A stretch of DNA of 64,000 bases. Origin: an uncultured Clostridia bacterium. Lineage in GTDB: Bacteria; Bacillota; Clostridia; UBA1381. Positions within the stretch are counted from its first letter, which is position 1. Every line of letters begins with the position of its first letter. Below the pieces are notes generated by a model. That model had not been told where the DNA came from. It was given only the letters and a program-made list of their open reading frames with translations, and ran no database searches. The stretch is from NCBI GenBank assembly GCA_944391225.1, contig CALXSS010000004.1, positions 1-64,000 on the forward strand, given 5' to 3'. Below are positions 17,096 to 26,253 of this stretch, piece after piece. The translations under genes and the position numbers were made by a program.

Positions 17096-18135
17096 GCTTA
17101 AAAGAAGATTTGAAACATAAAAGAGCGGTTTTTGCCGTGTTTTATATTGTCCTTGCCGTGCTCTGTGTGTTTATCATCTTTGCCGGGATAAATCTCGGAG
17201 CAATGAAGGTGAGCGGTTATGATGTCATGAGGATAGTGATGTCAAAGCTGACAGGCAGCGAACAGCTGCGCGGCGGGATAGCCGATAATGTGACGGCTGT
17301 TGTGTGGGAAATACGAATACCCCGTATACTCTGCGGCATGTTTACAGGGGCGGGGCTTGCGGCAGCCGGTGTAATATTCCAGGGAATACTGCAGAATCCG
17401 CTGGCTGATCCGTATACGCTCGGAATATCCACGGGCGCGTCCTTCGGCGCGTCGGTCGCTATATATATAAGCATAGTGACAGGTATGTACATGCCTGTGA
17501 CAGGCTTTGCGCTCGCCGCGGCTCTTGCAACTCTTGCGGCTGTTACTGCTATAGCCGGAAAGGGTTCATCATTTGAGAGCAACGATCTTATAATAGCCGG
17601 AATAATAGCAAGCTCGGTGCTCTCGTCCGGGGTAAGCCTGTTAAAGATGCTTTCGGGCGAGAATGTCAGCGCGATAGTGTTCTGGATAATGGGAAATATA
17701 TCGTCCTGCGACTGGTCAGACGCTGCGCTTATATGCCCTGTTGTTACCGCCGCTGTTATCATAGCGTCAATATTTTCAAAGCAGCTCGATATAATGTCGC
17801 TTGGGGACAGGAATGCGGCAGCTATAGGAGTAAACACAAAAAGAATAAGATTTATATATCTCGTTATCGGTTCTGTGATAACTGCCGTATGCGTATCGGT
17901 TTGCGGCGTTATTGGATTTGTGGGGCTTATTGTACCGCATTTGCTGAGGTTCAGACTCTCGTCAAAAAACAGTGTGCTTATTCCCGCGTCAGCGCTCACA
18001 GGCGCGGCTCTGCTTTCACTGGCTGATAATGTTACAAGATTGCTGCCCGGTGGCGAGATACCGGTGGGTATAATAACAACTCTTGTGGGCGGTCCGTTCT
18101 TTATATATATTTTCATGAGGAGGCGCCGTGTATGA
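17092..18135 (+). CDS. BtuC/FecCD-type ABC transporter permease
   Basis: 347 residues with about nine to ten hydrophobic segments. RIPRILCGMFTGAGLAAAG and GFVGLIVPHLLR are the signatures of the FecCD permease family that imports vitamin B12, haem and siderophores. Between B12 genes and followed by an ATPase and a binding protein, it most likely imports cobalamin or corrinoids, but an iron or haem role cannot be excluded by sequence. It overlaps both neighbours by four bases, so the importer is co-translated with the biosynthetic genes. Confidence 0.9.
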   Translation: MSLKEDLKHKRAVFAVFYIVLAVLCVFIIFAGINLGAMKVSGYDVMRIVMSKLTGSEQLRGGIADNVTAVVWEIRIPRILCGMFTGAGLAAAGVIFQGILQNPLADPYTLGISTGASFGASVAIYISIVTGMYMPVTGFALAAALATLAAVTAIAGKGSSFESNDLIIAGIIASSVLSSGVSLLKMLSGENVSAIVFWIMGNISSCDWSDAALICPVVTAAVIIASIFSKQLDIMSLGDRNAAAIGVNTKRIRFIYLVIGSVITAVCVSVCGVIGFVGLIVPHLLRFRLSSKNSVLIPASALTGAALLSLADNVTRLLPGGEIPVGIITTLVGGPFFIYIFMRRRRV

Positions 18136-18887
18136 GTCTGCTCAGTGTAAAGGAGCTGTGTTTTTCATATGGAAAGACACCGTTTTTGGATAATATAAGC
18201 TTTGATATAAACGAGGGTGAGTTTGTTTCGGTGCTTGGCGCCAACGGCAGCGGAAAATCCACGCTGTTCTCGCTTATGAACGGGGCTAAGCGTCCTGATT
18301 CAGGCACGGTGAGCTATAAAGGCAGGAACATCAGCTCAATACGGACTAAGGAAAGAGCAAAGGAGATCGCGGCAGTGTTTCAGAACACTGAGTGCAAGTT
18401 TCCGTTCACCTGCTTTGAAATTGCGGAAATGGGCTTGTTTCCCCATAAGCCGCGAACCGAGCCGGAGGACATAGATCTTATAAAAGGGATAATGGAAAGA
18501 ACAGATACTCTGCAGTTTGCCGATAAGCTCATAACCGAGCTTTCGGGCGGAGAATCACAGCGCGTGCTGCTCGCCCGCGCGCTTGTGCAGAGACCGTCGC
18601 TGCTGCTGCTCGACGAGGCTATGTCGGGTTTTGATATAGCGGCGAGAATAAAGATGACAGCGCTATTAAAGGAGCTTACAAGAACAAGCGGAATGAGCGT
18701 TGTTCTTATCCGCCATGATATTGAGGCGGCATTTATGGAAAGCGACAGGATACTGGCGTTGAAAAACGGCGCGCTTTTGTATAACGGCGCACCGGACGAC
18801 CTAATGTCAGAAAAATTTTTCAGTGATATTTACAGCGTAAGGGCGGAAACAGAAAACGGACGATTCTACATCACCGGAACAGATTGA
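18132..18887 (+). CDS. BtuD/FecE-type ABC transporter ATP-binding protein
   Basis: 251 residues. Walker A is GANGSGKST, the ABC signature is LSGGESQRVLLARAL, and Walker B is LLLLDEAMSGFD, with a switch-loop His in IRHDIEAAF (R-H in place of the usual T-H). It powers the permease encoded just upstream; the genes overlap by four bases. Confidence 0.92.
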   Translation: MSLLSVKELCFSYGKTPFLDNISFDINEGEFVSVLGANGSGKSTLFSLMNGAKRPDSGTVSYKGRNISSIRTKERAKEIAAVFQNTECKFPFTCFEIAEMGLFPHKPRTEPEDIDLIKGIMERTDTLQFADKLITELSGGESQRVLLARALVQRPSLLLLDEAMSGFDIAARIKMTALLKELTRTSGMSVVLIRHDIEAAFMESDRILALKNGALLYNGAPDDLMSEKFFSDIYSVRAETENGRFYITGTD

Positions 18888-18924
18888 ACAGCATAGAGCG
18901 CCGCATTGCGGCTTTCTATATATA

Positions 18925-18941
18925 GGCAGTCGAAGACTGCC
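18925..18941 (+). other. Intercistronic hairpin before cbiK
   Basis: GGCAGTC-GAA-GACTGCC, a perfect 7-bp stem with a stable GNA-type loop, in the 87-base gap between the ATPase gene and cbiK. There is no T-tract, so RNA processing or stability is more likely than termination. Confidence 0.5.
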
Positions 18942-18974
18942 GGGCAAAAAATTCTTACAAGGAGGTTTTCAGGA

Positions 18975-19877
18975 ATGAAAATCAAAAAAATACTGACGGC
19001 TGTGTTTGCCGGAGCGTTAATGGCAGGTGTATGCTCATGCGGAGGAACGAATGTGGAAACACAGAAAGGCGACGCGTCGAAGCAGGCTATACTTGTTGTC
19101 AGCTTCGGTACCAGCTACAGCGAAACAAGGGAAGCTACTATAGGTGCAGTTGAAAAAGAGATCAGCGCATCATTCCCGGATCATGATGTAAGAAGAGCTT
19201 TTACAAGCCAGACAATTATCGACAAGCTCAAGGAACGAGACGGACTTGAGATAGATAATGTTACAGAGGCTATGGACAGACTTGTCAGCGATGGAGTGGG
19301 GACTCTCATAGTACAGCCTACACACGTTATGAACGGAATAGAGTACGATGAGATGGTCAGTATGATAGAGCCTTACAAAGACAGGTTTGAGAGTATTTCA
19401 TATGGAGCGCCTATGCTTTCATCTGATGATGATTATGATAAGGTGGTAGATGTGATAGCTGAGGAGATACCTCAGTTAAGCGAGCCGGATACAGCTGTGG
19501 TGCTTGTAGGGCACGGCAGCGAGCATTTTGCAAACGCGGCATATGCGGCGCTGTCATATCGTTTCCATTCAAAGGGATATGAGAATTGCTTTGTAGGCAC
19601 AGTCGAGGCATTTCCTGATATTGAGGATATCAAGGCGAGAGTAAAGGAAAGCGGCGCTGAAAAGGTAGTCCTTCTTCCGTTCATGATAGTTGCCGGAGAC
19701 CATGCCACAAACGACATATGCGGTGAGGAAGAAGGAACATGGTATACAGAGTTCAAAAACGAGGGCTACGAGGTGACAGCGATAAAAAAGGGACTTGGCG
19801 AATATGCCGGATTGCGTTCGCTGTTTATAGATCATATAAATGATGTCATAGCCGATGGGGAGGATAATAACGAATGA
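18975..19877 (+). CDS. cbiK: Sirohydrochlorin cobaltochelatase, predicted exported lipoprotein
   Basis: 300 residues. The chelatase part has ILVVSFGTSYSETREATI, the metal-site His motifs PTHVMNGIEYDEM and VAGDHATNDICGEE, and VLVGHGSEHFANAAY, as in CbiK. It inserts Co2+ into sirohydrochlorin, the entry step of the anaerobic route. The N-terminus is a signal peptide (KIKK then about 15 hydrophobic residues) ending in AGVCSCGGT, a lipobox-like Cys site. Export is odd for a cytoplasmic intermediate, though a periplasmic CbiK is known in Desulfovibrio. The ATG at 18975 follows GGAGG; a longer start at 18906 is not supported. It overlaps the next gene by four bases. Confidence 0.9.
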   Translation: MKIKKILTAVFAGALMAGVCSCGGTNVETQKGDASKQAILVVSFGTSYSETREATIGAVEKEISASFPDHDVRRAFTSQTIIDKLKERDGLEIDNVTEAMDRLVSDGVGTLIVQPTHVMNGIEYDEMVSMIEPYKDRFESISYGAPMLSSDDDYDKVVDVIAEEIPQLSEPDTAVVLVGHGSEHFANAAYAALSYRFHSKGYENCFVGTVEAFPDIEDIKARVKESGAEKVVLLPFMIVAGDHATNDICGEEEGTWYTEFKNEGYEVTAIKKGLGEYAGLRSLFIDHINDVIADGEDNNE

Positions 19878-21304
19878 ATAAGCTGAAAAGATCTATAATG
19901 GTGGTTTTTGCAGCTGCCATATTTGTGACGGCAGTGTCATCATGCTCTGAAAAAACAGAGGAGCAGACAGCGTCAAATGCCGCAATATCGTTTACAGATG
20001 ATGACGGAGAGCTCATAGAGCTTGACGCACCTGCAGAGCGTATAATCTCGATGTATTCCGCGCACACAGAAAACCTGTATTATCTTGGCGCGGATGATAA
20101 GATGATAGGAGGCTACAAGACCTGTGTTTATCCGCCTGAGGCGGCATTCCTTGATATGTATGACTACAATTCCGATCCGGAAAAGGTGATAGCAGCCGAT
20201 CCGGATGTGGTCATAATAAGACCGTTCATCAGCAGAAATTCACCTGATTTTGTGGACGCTCTCAAAAAAGCCGGGATCTGTGTCGTATCGCTTTATCCGG
20301 ACAGCTTTGATGAATTTGACGATTACATATACAAGCTTGCAAAAGTGAGCGGCACTGAGGAAAATGCCGGAAAGCTGCTTGATGAGTTCCATAGCGAGCT
20401 TGATTCAATATCATCGCTGACTGCCGCGGCAGAGGACAAGCCGACAGTATTTTTTGAATCTATGGAAACGAATATAAGAACAGTGACTGATGATTCTATG
20501 GCAGGCAGATGTATTTCTCTTGCCGGAGGAGTAAACATTGCTGCGGATTCCGAGTCCTCGGGCGAGGGTATAACAATAGCGGATTTCGGAACGGAAAAGG
20601 TGCTTGAAAACGCTGATAATATCGATGTGTACATATCACAGCACGGAGCTATGAACACCGGCGGCAGCGTGGAGGCAATAGCGGAACGGCCGGGGTTTGA
20701 TACTGTAAAGGCAGTAAAAGAGGGCAGAGTATATATAATCGATGAAAAGCTCGTTTCATCTCCGTCTTTCCGGTATGCCAAGGGAGTAAGGGAGATGGCA
20801 AGATATATTTATCCTGAGTTTATGGACGATTATTCAGAGCTTGCAAATGATGAGGCGGCAACGCGCAGCACGCTCGCACGGCTGATAGTTATGCACCGGC
20901 ATCTTCCGATATATATACCGACCTCGGCATCATATTACAGCAGCGAGCACGAGGGACATACATTCGGAATGTTCAAGGATGTATCATGGCGCGATGATGA
21001 TTTTGACTATATCGAAACCACAGTTAATGAGGGCGCTGTAGCCTGGTATGAGGAAGATGATGGAGAGTATTTCTATCCTGAAAACAGGGTGACGCGCGAG
21101 GAGCTTGCAAAGGCGGTGTTTGTTCTTGGTGATTACAAGGCAAACGGCGCAGGCACTGCAATAAGCGATATAGATAAATGCGCAGACAGCCAGATGATCC
21201 AGACCATGGTGGATAACGGCGTGTTTGAATTGAATAACGGAGCGTTTGAGCCTGAGAGAGAGGTAACGAACAATGAGATAATAGCAGCACTCAGCACGCT
21301 GTGA
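19874..21304 (+). CDS. BtuF-like substrate-binding lipoprotein with C-terminal SLH modules
   Basis: 476 residues. A lipoprotein signal ends in AVSSC at about residue 24. Residues 35-325 are a periplasmic-binding-protein domain of the BtuF/FecB class: PAERIISMYSAHTENLYYLGA, DPDVVIIRPF and VSSPSFRYAKGVREMARYIYP. From residue 366 two S-layer-homology-like repeats follow: MFKDVSWRDD...FYPENRVTREELAKAV and ISDIDKCADS...FEPEREVTNNEIIAAL. Such a tail would tie the importer's binding protein to the cell wall as well as to the membrane. It completes the permease/ATPase pair upstream and sits between cbiK and cbiD. Confidence 0.88.
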   Translation: MNKLKRSIMVVFAAAIFVTAVSSCSEKTEEQTASNAAISFTDDDGELIELDAPAERIISMYSAHTENLYYLGADDKMIGGYKTCVYPPEAAFLDMYDYNSDPEKVIAADPDVVIIRPFISRNSPDFVDALKKAGICVVSLYPDSFDEFDDYIYKLAKVSGTEENAGKLLDEFHSELDSISSLTAAAEDKPTVFFESMETNIRTVTDDSMAGRCISLAGGVNIAADSESSGEGITIADFGTEKVLENADNIDVYISQHGAMNTGGSVEAIAERPGFDTVKAVKEGRVYIIDEKLVSSPSFRYAKGVREMARYIYPEFMDDYSELANDEAATRSTLARLIVMHRHLPIYIPTSASYYSSEHEGHTFGMFKDVSWRDDDFDYIETTVNEGAVAWYEEDDGEYFYPENRVTREELAKAVFVLGDYKANGAGTAISDIDKCADSQMIQTMVDNGVFELNNGAFEPEREVTNNEIIAALSTL

Positions 21305-21320
21305 TGATTTCGGAGAGATT

Positions 21321-22427
21321 ATGAAAGCATTAAAAAAGGGTTATACTACCGGCACGTGTGCAGCAGCCGCCTCAAAGGCGGCTGCACTGATGCTTGCCGG
21401 GGACAGAAAAATAAACAGTGTTAAAATAGAACTGCCCGGAGGCGAGATCGTCAGCTTTGAGATAGAGGCGGCAGAAGCAGATGGCAGCAGAGCGGTATGC
21501 GCTGTCAGGAAATACAGCGGAGATGATCCTGATGTGACCAATGGTCTTTTGATATATTCTCAGGTCACAATGGGCGGTAATGGAATCAGGATAGACGGCG
21601 GCGAGGGCGTGGGCAGGATAACAAAGCCGGGCTTGCAGCGCGCCGTGGGCGAGGCAGCTATAAACAACGTGCCGCGGCGTATGATACATGACGCGGTAAA
21701 AGCTGTGTTTGAGGAAAACGGTATTGAGTGCGGCGCAGAGGTGATCATCTCAGTTCAAGGCGGAGAGGAAACGGCAAAGAAAACATTCAATCCGCGGCTG
21801 GGAATAACAGGAGGTATATCAATACTCGGAACAACAGGAATAGTTGAGCCTATGAGCACAAAGGCTCTTATAGATACAATAGATGTGGAGCTGCGCTTTT
21901 TATGCTCCAATAACAGAAAATATGCGCTTATTACACCGGGCAATTACGGCAGGGATCACATAAAGGAAAGCATGGCAATAGATCCCGACAAGGCTGTAAA
22001 ATGCGGGAATTATATAGGGGACGCGATAGATCTCAGCATCAGCAATGGCTTGATGGGGATAACTATCGTTGGGCATATAGGCAAGCTTGTAAAGCTTGCT
22101 GCCGGAATAATGAACACGCATTCATCAAATGCTGACGCTCGCATGGAGATAATCTGCGCGGCGGCAGCAGTATGCGGAGCGCCGCAGAGCGCGGCGCGGG
22201 AGATAATGGATTGTGTGACGACAGATGACGCGCTGAGCGTACTTGAAAAATATGGGCTGCTCAGAAGCGTAATGGATAGAATATCAGATCGGATAGATTT
22301 TTATATAAATAAAAGATGCCGCGGAATGAGCTATGCGTTTATAGTGTTTTCAAACGTATACGGTGAGCTGTGCCGCGGCGGAGATATGAGAGCGCTTGAA
22401 GAAACGTTGAAAGAGGTATCAGTATGA
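21321..22427 (+). CDS. cbiD: Cobalt-precorrin-5B C1-methyltransferase
   Basis: 368 residues. KKGYTTGTCAAAASKAA at the N-terminus, GVGRITKPGL and YALITPGNYGRDHIKESM are typical of CbiD, an enzyme found only in the oxygen-independent pathway. It methylates C1 with SAM. The start codon is 17 bases after the previous stop with GGAGAG upstream. Length is normal for the family. Confidence 0.96.
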   Translation: MKALKKGYTTGTCAAAASKAAALMLAGDRKINSVKIELPGGEIVSFEIEAAEADGSRAVCAVRKYSGDDPDVTNGLLIYSQVTMGGNGIRIDGGEGVGRITKPGLQRAVGEAAINNVPRRMIHDAVKAVFEENGIECGAEVIISVQGGEETAKKTFNPRLGITGGISILGTTGIVEPMSTKALIDTIDVELRFLCSNNRKYALITPGNYGRDHIKESMAIDPDKAVKCGNYIGDAIDLSISNGLMGITIVGHIGKLVKLAAGIMNTHSSNADARMEIICAAAAVCGAPQSAAREIMDCVTTDDALSVLEKYGLLRSVMDRISDRIDFYINKRCRGMSYAFIVFSNVYGELCRGGDMRALEETLKEVSV

Positions 22428-23623
22428 GGATTTATCTTATAGGGACAGGAATGGGCGGAAGAAAAACTCTTACCGCGGAGGCTGAAAGGGCGTGCAGAGA
22501 GGCTGAGGTGCTTATCGGAGCGGAGCGGATGGTCAATGATCTCAGTGATCTTAACAAGCCTGTTTTTATATCCTACAGGTATGATGAGATACGCGGCTTT
22601 GCTGATTCGCATGCGCAATACAGCTGCGCCGCCGTGCTGCTGTCGGGAGATATATCTTTTTACAGCGCGGCAGGAAAGCTCCGCGAAAAGCTGAAAGGAC
22701 ATGAGGTCGTGCCGATAGCCGGAATATCTTCATTGTCGTATATGTGCGCAAAACTGGGTATTGATTTGAACGATACAGAGGCGGTAAGCCTGCACGGAAA
22801 GAAAAACAGCTATATATGCAGAGTAAGGGACAGAAAATATACATTTCTGCTTTTAAACGATGGTGGAGATATTGAAAAAATATCCGAGCAGCTGCGCTGC
22901 TTTGATATTGATTGTATCATTCATGCCGGGTCAAGGTTAGGCTATGAAGATGAGAGGATAATTTCATTCAGACCGGGAGAGAGTATCGCTCAGCTTGGCT
23001 CGCCTGTATGCGCAGTTATAGAGAATCTGTCGTGTGCCGACTTGACCGGCAGGCATATACCTGATAGTGAGTTTATACGCGGCGGTGTGCCTATGACAAA
23101 ATCAGCTGTCAGGGCTGTGAGCATTGCAAGGCTGGAGCTTGGCAGAGAAAGCGTTGTTTATGATATAGGCGCAGGCACGGGCTCGGTGTCGATAGAGGCG
23201 TCGCTGCGTTCACACGATATAAGGGTATACGCAGTTGAACGCGAGATAGAGGCTATTGAGCTGATAAATAAAAATATATTAAAATTCAGAGCCGACAATA
23301 TAGAGATCGTCGCCGGCGAGGCTCCGCAGGCGTTGGAATGTCTGCCCCCTCCCACCCACGTGTTTATAGGCGGCAGCGGCAGAAAAGCGTTTGATATAAT
23401 AGACGCTGTTATAAAAAAGAACCCAAAGGCAAGGATCGTGATGAATGCTGTTACTCTCAATACATGCTCTGAGGTGCTCGCGGTGGTAAAAAGGCTTGGT
23501 CTGAGTCTTGAAACGGTGTGCGTAAATGCGGCTGAGTCAAAAAAAGCAGGAGAAAGTCTGCTTATGATGGCACAGAACCCGGTGTATATTTTCACGATGG
23601 AGGCAAAAGGGAATGATAAATAA
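22424..23623 (+). CDS. cbiET: Fused cobalt-precorrin-7 C5-methyltransferase / C15-methyltransferase (decarboxylating)
   Basis: 399 residues formed by two domains. The CbiE part (about 1-200) begins IYLIGTGMGGRKTLTAEA and contains VVPIAGISSLSYM. The CbiT part (about 215-395) has the SAM site VVYDIGAGTGSVSIEAS and PTHVFIGGSGRKAFDII. Together they methylate C5 and C15 and remove the acetate carboxyl at C12. The fusion is common (CobL has the same order). It overlaps cbiD by four bases and cbiA by eleven. Confidence 0.96.
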   Translation: MRIYLIGTGMGGRKTLTAEAERACREAEVLIGAERMVNDLSDLNKPVFISYRYDEIRGFADSHAQYSCAAVLLSGDISFYSAAGKLREKLKGHEVVPIAGISSLSYMCAKLGIDLNDTEAVSLHGKKNSYICRVRDRKYTFLLLNDGGDIEKISEQLRCFDIDCIIHAGSRLGYEDERIISFRPGESIAQLGSPVCAVIENLSCADLTGRHIPDSEFIRGGVPMTKSAVRAVSIARLELGRESVVYDIGAGTGSVSIEASLRSHDIRVYAVEREIEAIELINKNILKFRADNIEIVAGEAPQALECLPPPTHVFIGGSGRKAFDIIDAVIKKNPKARIVMNAVTLNTCSEVLAVVKRLGLSLETVCVNAAESKKAGESLLMMAQNPVYIFTMEAKGNDK

Positions 23624-24971
23624 CATACCGCGGATAATGATAGCGTCTGTTATGAGCGGCGGAGGAAAAACGACTGTGACAGCTGCTCTGCTGCGCGCCT
23701 TAAATAACAGAGGGCTGAGGACAGCAGCATACAAGTGCGGTCCTGATTATATTGATCCTATGTATCATAGAGCGGCATCCGGCAGGGACAGTATAAACCT
23801 TGATATGTATTTTTACGGCAGGGATAAACTGAGGGAGCTGTTTGCGGAAAGCAGCCAAAGCGCGGATATTGCCGTGGCGGAGGGTGTTATGGGGTTTTAT
23901 GACGGAATGAGCATGGAAAGCGAAAAAGCAAGCACATATGAAACGGCGTCAGCACTGGGCATGCCTGTTATACTCGTGCTGAACGCGCGCGGCATGGCTC
24001 ATACGGTTATCCCAATAATAAATGCTGTCAGTAAATATCGCGAGGACAGCGGGATAAAGGCTGTTATCCTTAATGATGTAACAGAGATGACATATAAAAT
24101 GCTGAAGCCTGTGATCGAGCGGGAAACTGGTGTTGCGGCAGTGGGATATATACCAAGGCTTACAGAGAATATAAAGAGCAGGCATTTAGGGCTCGTGCTG
24201 CCGTTTGAAAACGCTGAAACGGAAAATATCATAGCTCATATTTCGGAGACTATAGAAAAAACGGTAGATATAGATTCAGTTTTAGGAATAGCGGCAGACA
24301 CAAAGCCTATTGGATATTCTCACAGGAATACCGAAAAAAAGGACGGCGTTAAGATAGCTGTGGCATATGATAACGCATTTTGTTTTTATTACCGCGATAA
24401 TATGGATATACTGGAGCGGCTCGGCGCGGAGATAGTATTTTTCAGCCCTCTGAAAGACAGCTCTTTGCCTGAGGGCGCATGCGGACTGCTGCTCGGCGGC
24501 GGTTATCCTGAGCTGCACGCGGCAGAGCTGAGCGCCAATGCGGATATGCTCAGGGACATTAAAAATAAGCTCAGATCAGGCATGCCCACTCTTGCCGAAT
24601 GCGGAGGGTTCATGTATCTGCATGAAAGCATGGAGGGCGCGGACGGAAATGATCACAGGATGGCAGGCGTTATAGCCGCGCGGGCTTTCAGGACGGACAG
24701 GCTGGTGCGGTTCGGATATGCGGAGCTTACTGCAAATAGCGGCAGCCCGTATATGCAGGCGGGAGAAAAAATAAAGGGACATGAATTTCACTATTGGGAT
24801 AGCACCGATAACGGGAACAGCTGTACAGCGGCAAAGCCGTCAGGAAAGAGCAGCTGGAGCTGTATGTATGCAAAGGATAATATATTTGCAGGTTTTCCGC
24901 ATTTATGCTATGCGTCAAACACTGCCTTTGCGGAACGGTTTGTAGATAAATGCAGGGAGTATAAGGAATGA
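23613..24971 (+). CDS. cbiA: Cobyrinate a,c-diamide synthase
   Basis: 452 residues. The ATP-binding dethiobiotin-synthetase-like domain starts MIASVMSGGGKTTVTAALL, with CGPDYIDPMYH. The C-terminal glutamine amidotransferase domain contains GLLLGGGYPELHAAELSAN and the nucleophile Cys in AECGGFMYLHE. It amidates the a and c side chains using glutamine and ATP. Start overlaps cbiET. Confidence 0.96.
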   Translation: MINNIPRIMIASVMSGGGKTTVTAALLRALNNRGLRTAAYKCGPDYIDPMYHRAASGRDSINLDMYFYGRDKLRELFAESSQSADIAVAEGVMGFYDGMSMESEKASTYETASALGMPVILVLNARGMAHTVIPIINAVSKYREDSGIKAVILNDVTEMTYKMLKPVIERETGVAAVGYIPRLTENIKSRHLGLVLPFENAETENIIAHISETIEKTVDIDSVLGIAADTKPIGYSHRNTEKKDGVKIAVAYDNAFCFYYRDNMDILERLGAEIVFFSPLKDSSLPEGACGLLLGGGYPELHAAELSANADMLRDIKNKLRSGMPTLAECGGFMYLHESMEGADGNDHRMAGVIAARAFRTDRLVRFGYAELTANSGSPYMQAGEKIKGHEFHYWDSTDNGNSCTAAKPSGKSSWSCMYAKDNIFAGFPHLCYASNTAFAERFVDKCREYKE

Positions 24972-25489
24972 TAAGTGTTGTAACAGGCGGCAGCGGCAGC
25001 GGTAAATCGGAATATGCTGAAAAGCTTGCTGTAAAACAGGGAGGACGGCTCATATATATTGCTACAATGCAGCCGTTCGGCAGCGAGGCAAAGGAGCGCA
25101 TCTGCCGTCACAGGGAGATGCGCGGCGGCAGGGGCTTTGAAACCATTGAGGCATACACTGCCGCGCAGTGCGCGGCGGCGGAGGTGACGCCTGATTCTGT
25201 TGTGCTGCTTGAGTGTGTGTCAAATCTTGTGGCAAACGAGATGTTTTCAGTAGGAGGAGATCATGTGCGCAGTGTAAAGGAGTGCCTGACTGTTCTTTCT
25301 GAGCGGTGCTCTCAGCTAATAGCAGTTACAAATGAGATATTCTCTGACGGATTGATGTATGATGATGAAACGGTGAGGTATATTAAAGCAATGGCAGATA
25401 TAAACAGGTTTTTGTTTTCTGCTGCGGATTCGGTGACAGAGGTGGTCTATTCCATACCTATATCGTTAAAAGGAGGAGGTTTATATTGA
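24968..25489 (+). CDS. cobU: Adenosylcobinamide kinase / guanylyltransferase (variant C-terminus)
   Basis: 173 residues. The P-loop is SVVTGGSGSGKSEYAEKLA and the guanylylated His lies in ICRHREMRGGRGFETIEA, followed by VVLLECVSNLVANEM. These fit CobU. The usual end of the family (TNEVGMGIVP ... RDxxGxxNQ ... GLPxxLK) is replaced by TNEIFSDGLMYDDETVRYIKA and a short tail, so the C-terminus is divergent. A mini-CobU with the usual end is encoded at 26254-26583. The last codons overlap the TTG start of cobS. Confidence 0.9.
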   Translation: MISVVTGGSGSGKSEYAEKLAVKQGGRLIYIATMQPFGSEAKERICRHREMRGGRGFETIEAYTAAQCAAAEVTPDSVVLLECVSNLVANEMFSVGGDHVRSVKECLTVLSERCSQLIAVTNEIFSDGLMYDDETVRYIKAMADINRFLFSAADSVTEVVYSIPISLKGGGLY

Positions 25490-26238
25490 AGTCTTTGTTT
25501 GTGGCTCTTTCTATGTATTCAAGGATACCTGTGCCGCGCACTGTCTGGACGGAGTCGAGCATGAAATATGCTATGTGCTTTTTCCCTGTGGTCGGCGCGA
25601 TCATAGGCGCAGTCATATTTGCCGCCGGAATGCTTTTAAAGCCGCTCCGCGGCAGCCTTATTTTTTCTGCGGTCATGACTGTCATACCTGTGATCATAAC
25701 AGGAGGAATACATCTTGATGGATACCTTGATACCTCTGATGCGCTCTCATCATATGAAGGGACAGAAAAAAAGCTTGAGATATTAAAGGATCCCAATTCC
25801 GGCGCGTTTGCGGTCATCGCTGCTGCCGTGTATTTTACGCTGTCGCTCGGGGGCTGGAGTATAATATCGTCTGAGGATATTATCATGATCTCTTTATTTT
25901 ATTGCGTGTCAAGAGCGTTAAGCGGGATCTCAATCGTGAGCTTTCCGCTTGCGAAGAAAACAGGGCTTGCCGCTATGTTCTCTGGGGCGGCGCACAGATC
26001 AAGAGTAAGACTTGCGCTTGTTATGTGGCTGGCGGCATCAGCTGCCGCGGCAGTGATAATCAGCCCTGTGATGGCTCTGCTTGCGTCAGTTGCCGCCGCG
26101 GTATCGTTTGCGGTGTATTATGCGATAAGCATCAAAAATTTCGGCGGGATAACAGGCGATACTGCAGGCTGGTTTTTGCAGATATGCGAGCTTGCCGTAC
26201 TTCTGACTGTGGGCGCTGGAAGGATGATAATATTTTAA
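25486..26238 (+). CDS. cobS: Adenosylcobinamide-GDP ribazoletransferase (cobalamin synthase)
   Basis: 250 residues, integral membrane protein with six or so hydrophobic stretches. HLDGYLDTSDALSSYEG and KLEILKDPNSGAFAVIAAA are the active-site signatures of CobS. It joins adenosylcobinamide-GDP to alpha-ribazole at the membrane. The start is TTG, eight bases after AGGAGG and overlapping the cobU stop (TTGA), which implies translational coupling. Confidence 0.94.
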   Translation: MKSLFVALSMYSRIPVPRTVWTESSMKYAMCFFPVVGAIIGAVIFAAGMLLKPLRGSLIFSAVMTVIPVIITGGIHLDGYLDTSDALSSYEGTEKKLEILKDPNSGAFAVIAAAVYFTLSLGGWSIISSEDIIMISLFYCVSRALSGISIVSFPLAKKTGLAAMFSGAAHRSRVRLALVMWLAASAAAAVIISPVMALLASVAAAVSFAVYYAISIKNFGGITGDTAGWFLQICELAVLLTVGAGRMIIF

Positions 26239-26253
26239 GCAATGGAGGAGAAA

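Noticed and set aside
17217-18116. Minus-strand ORF of 299 codons
   Set aside because: Shadow of the permease gene; no domain, no ribosome binding site.
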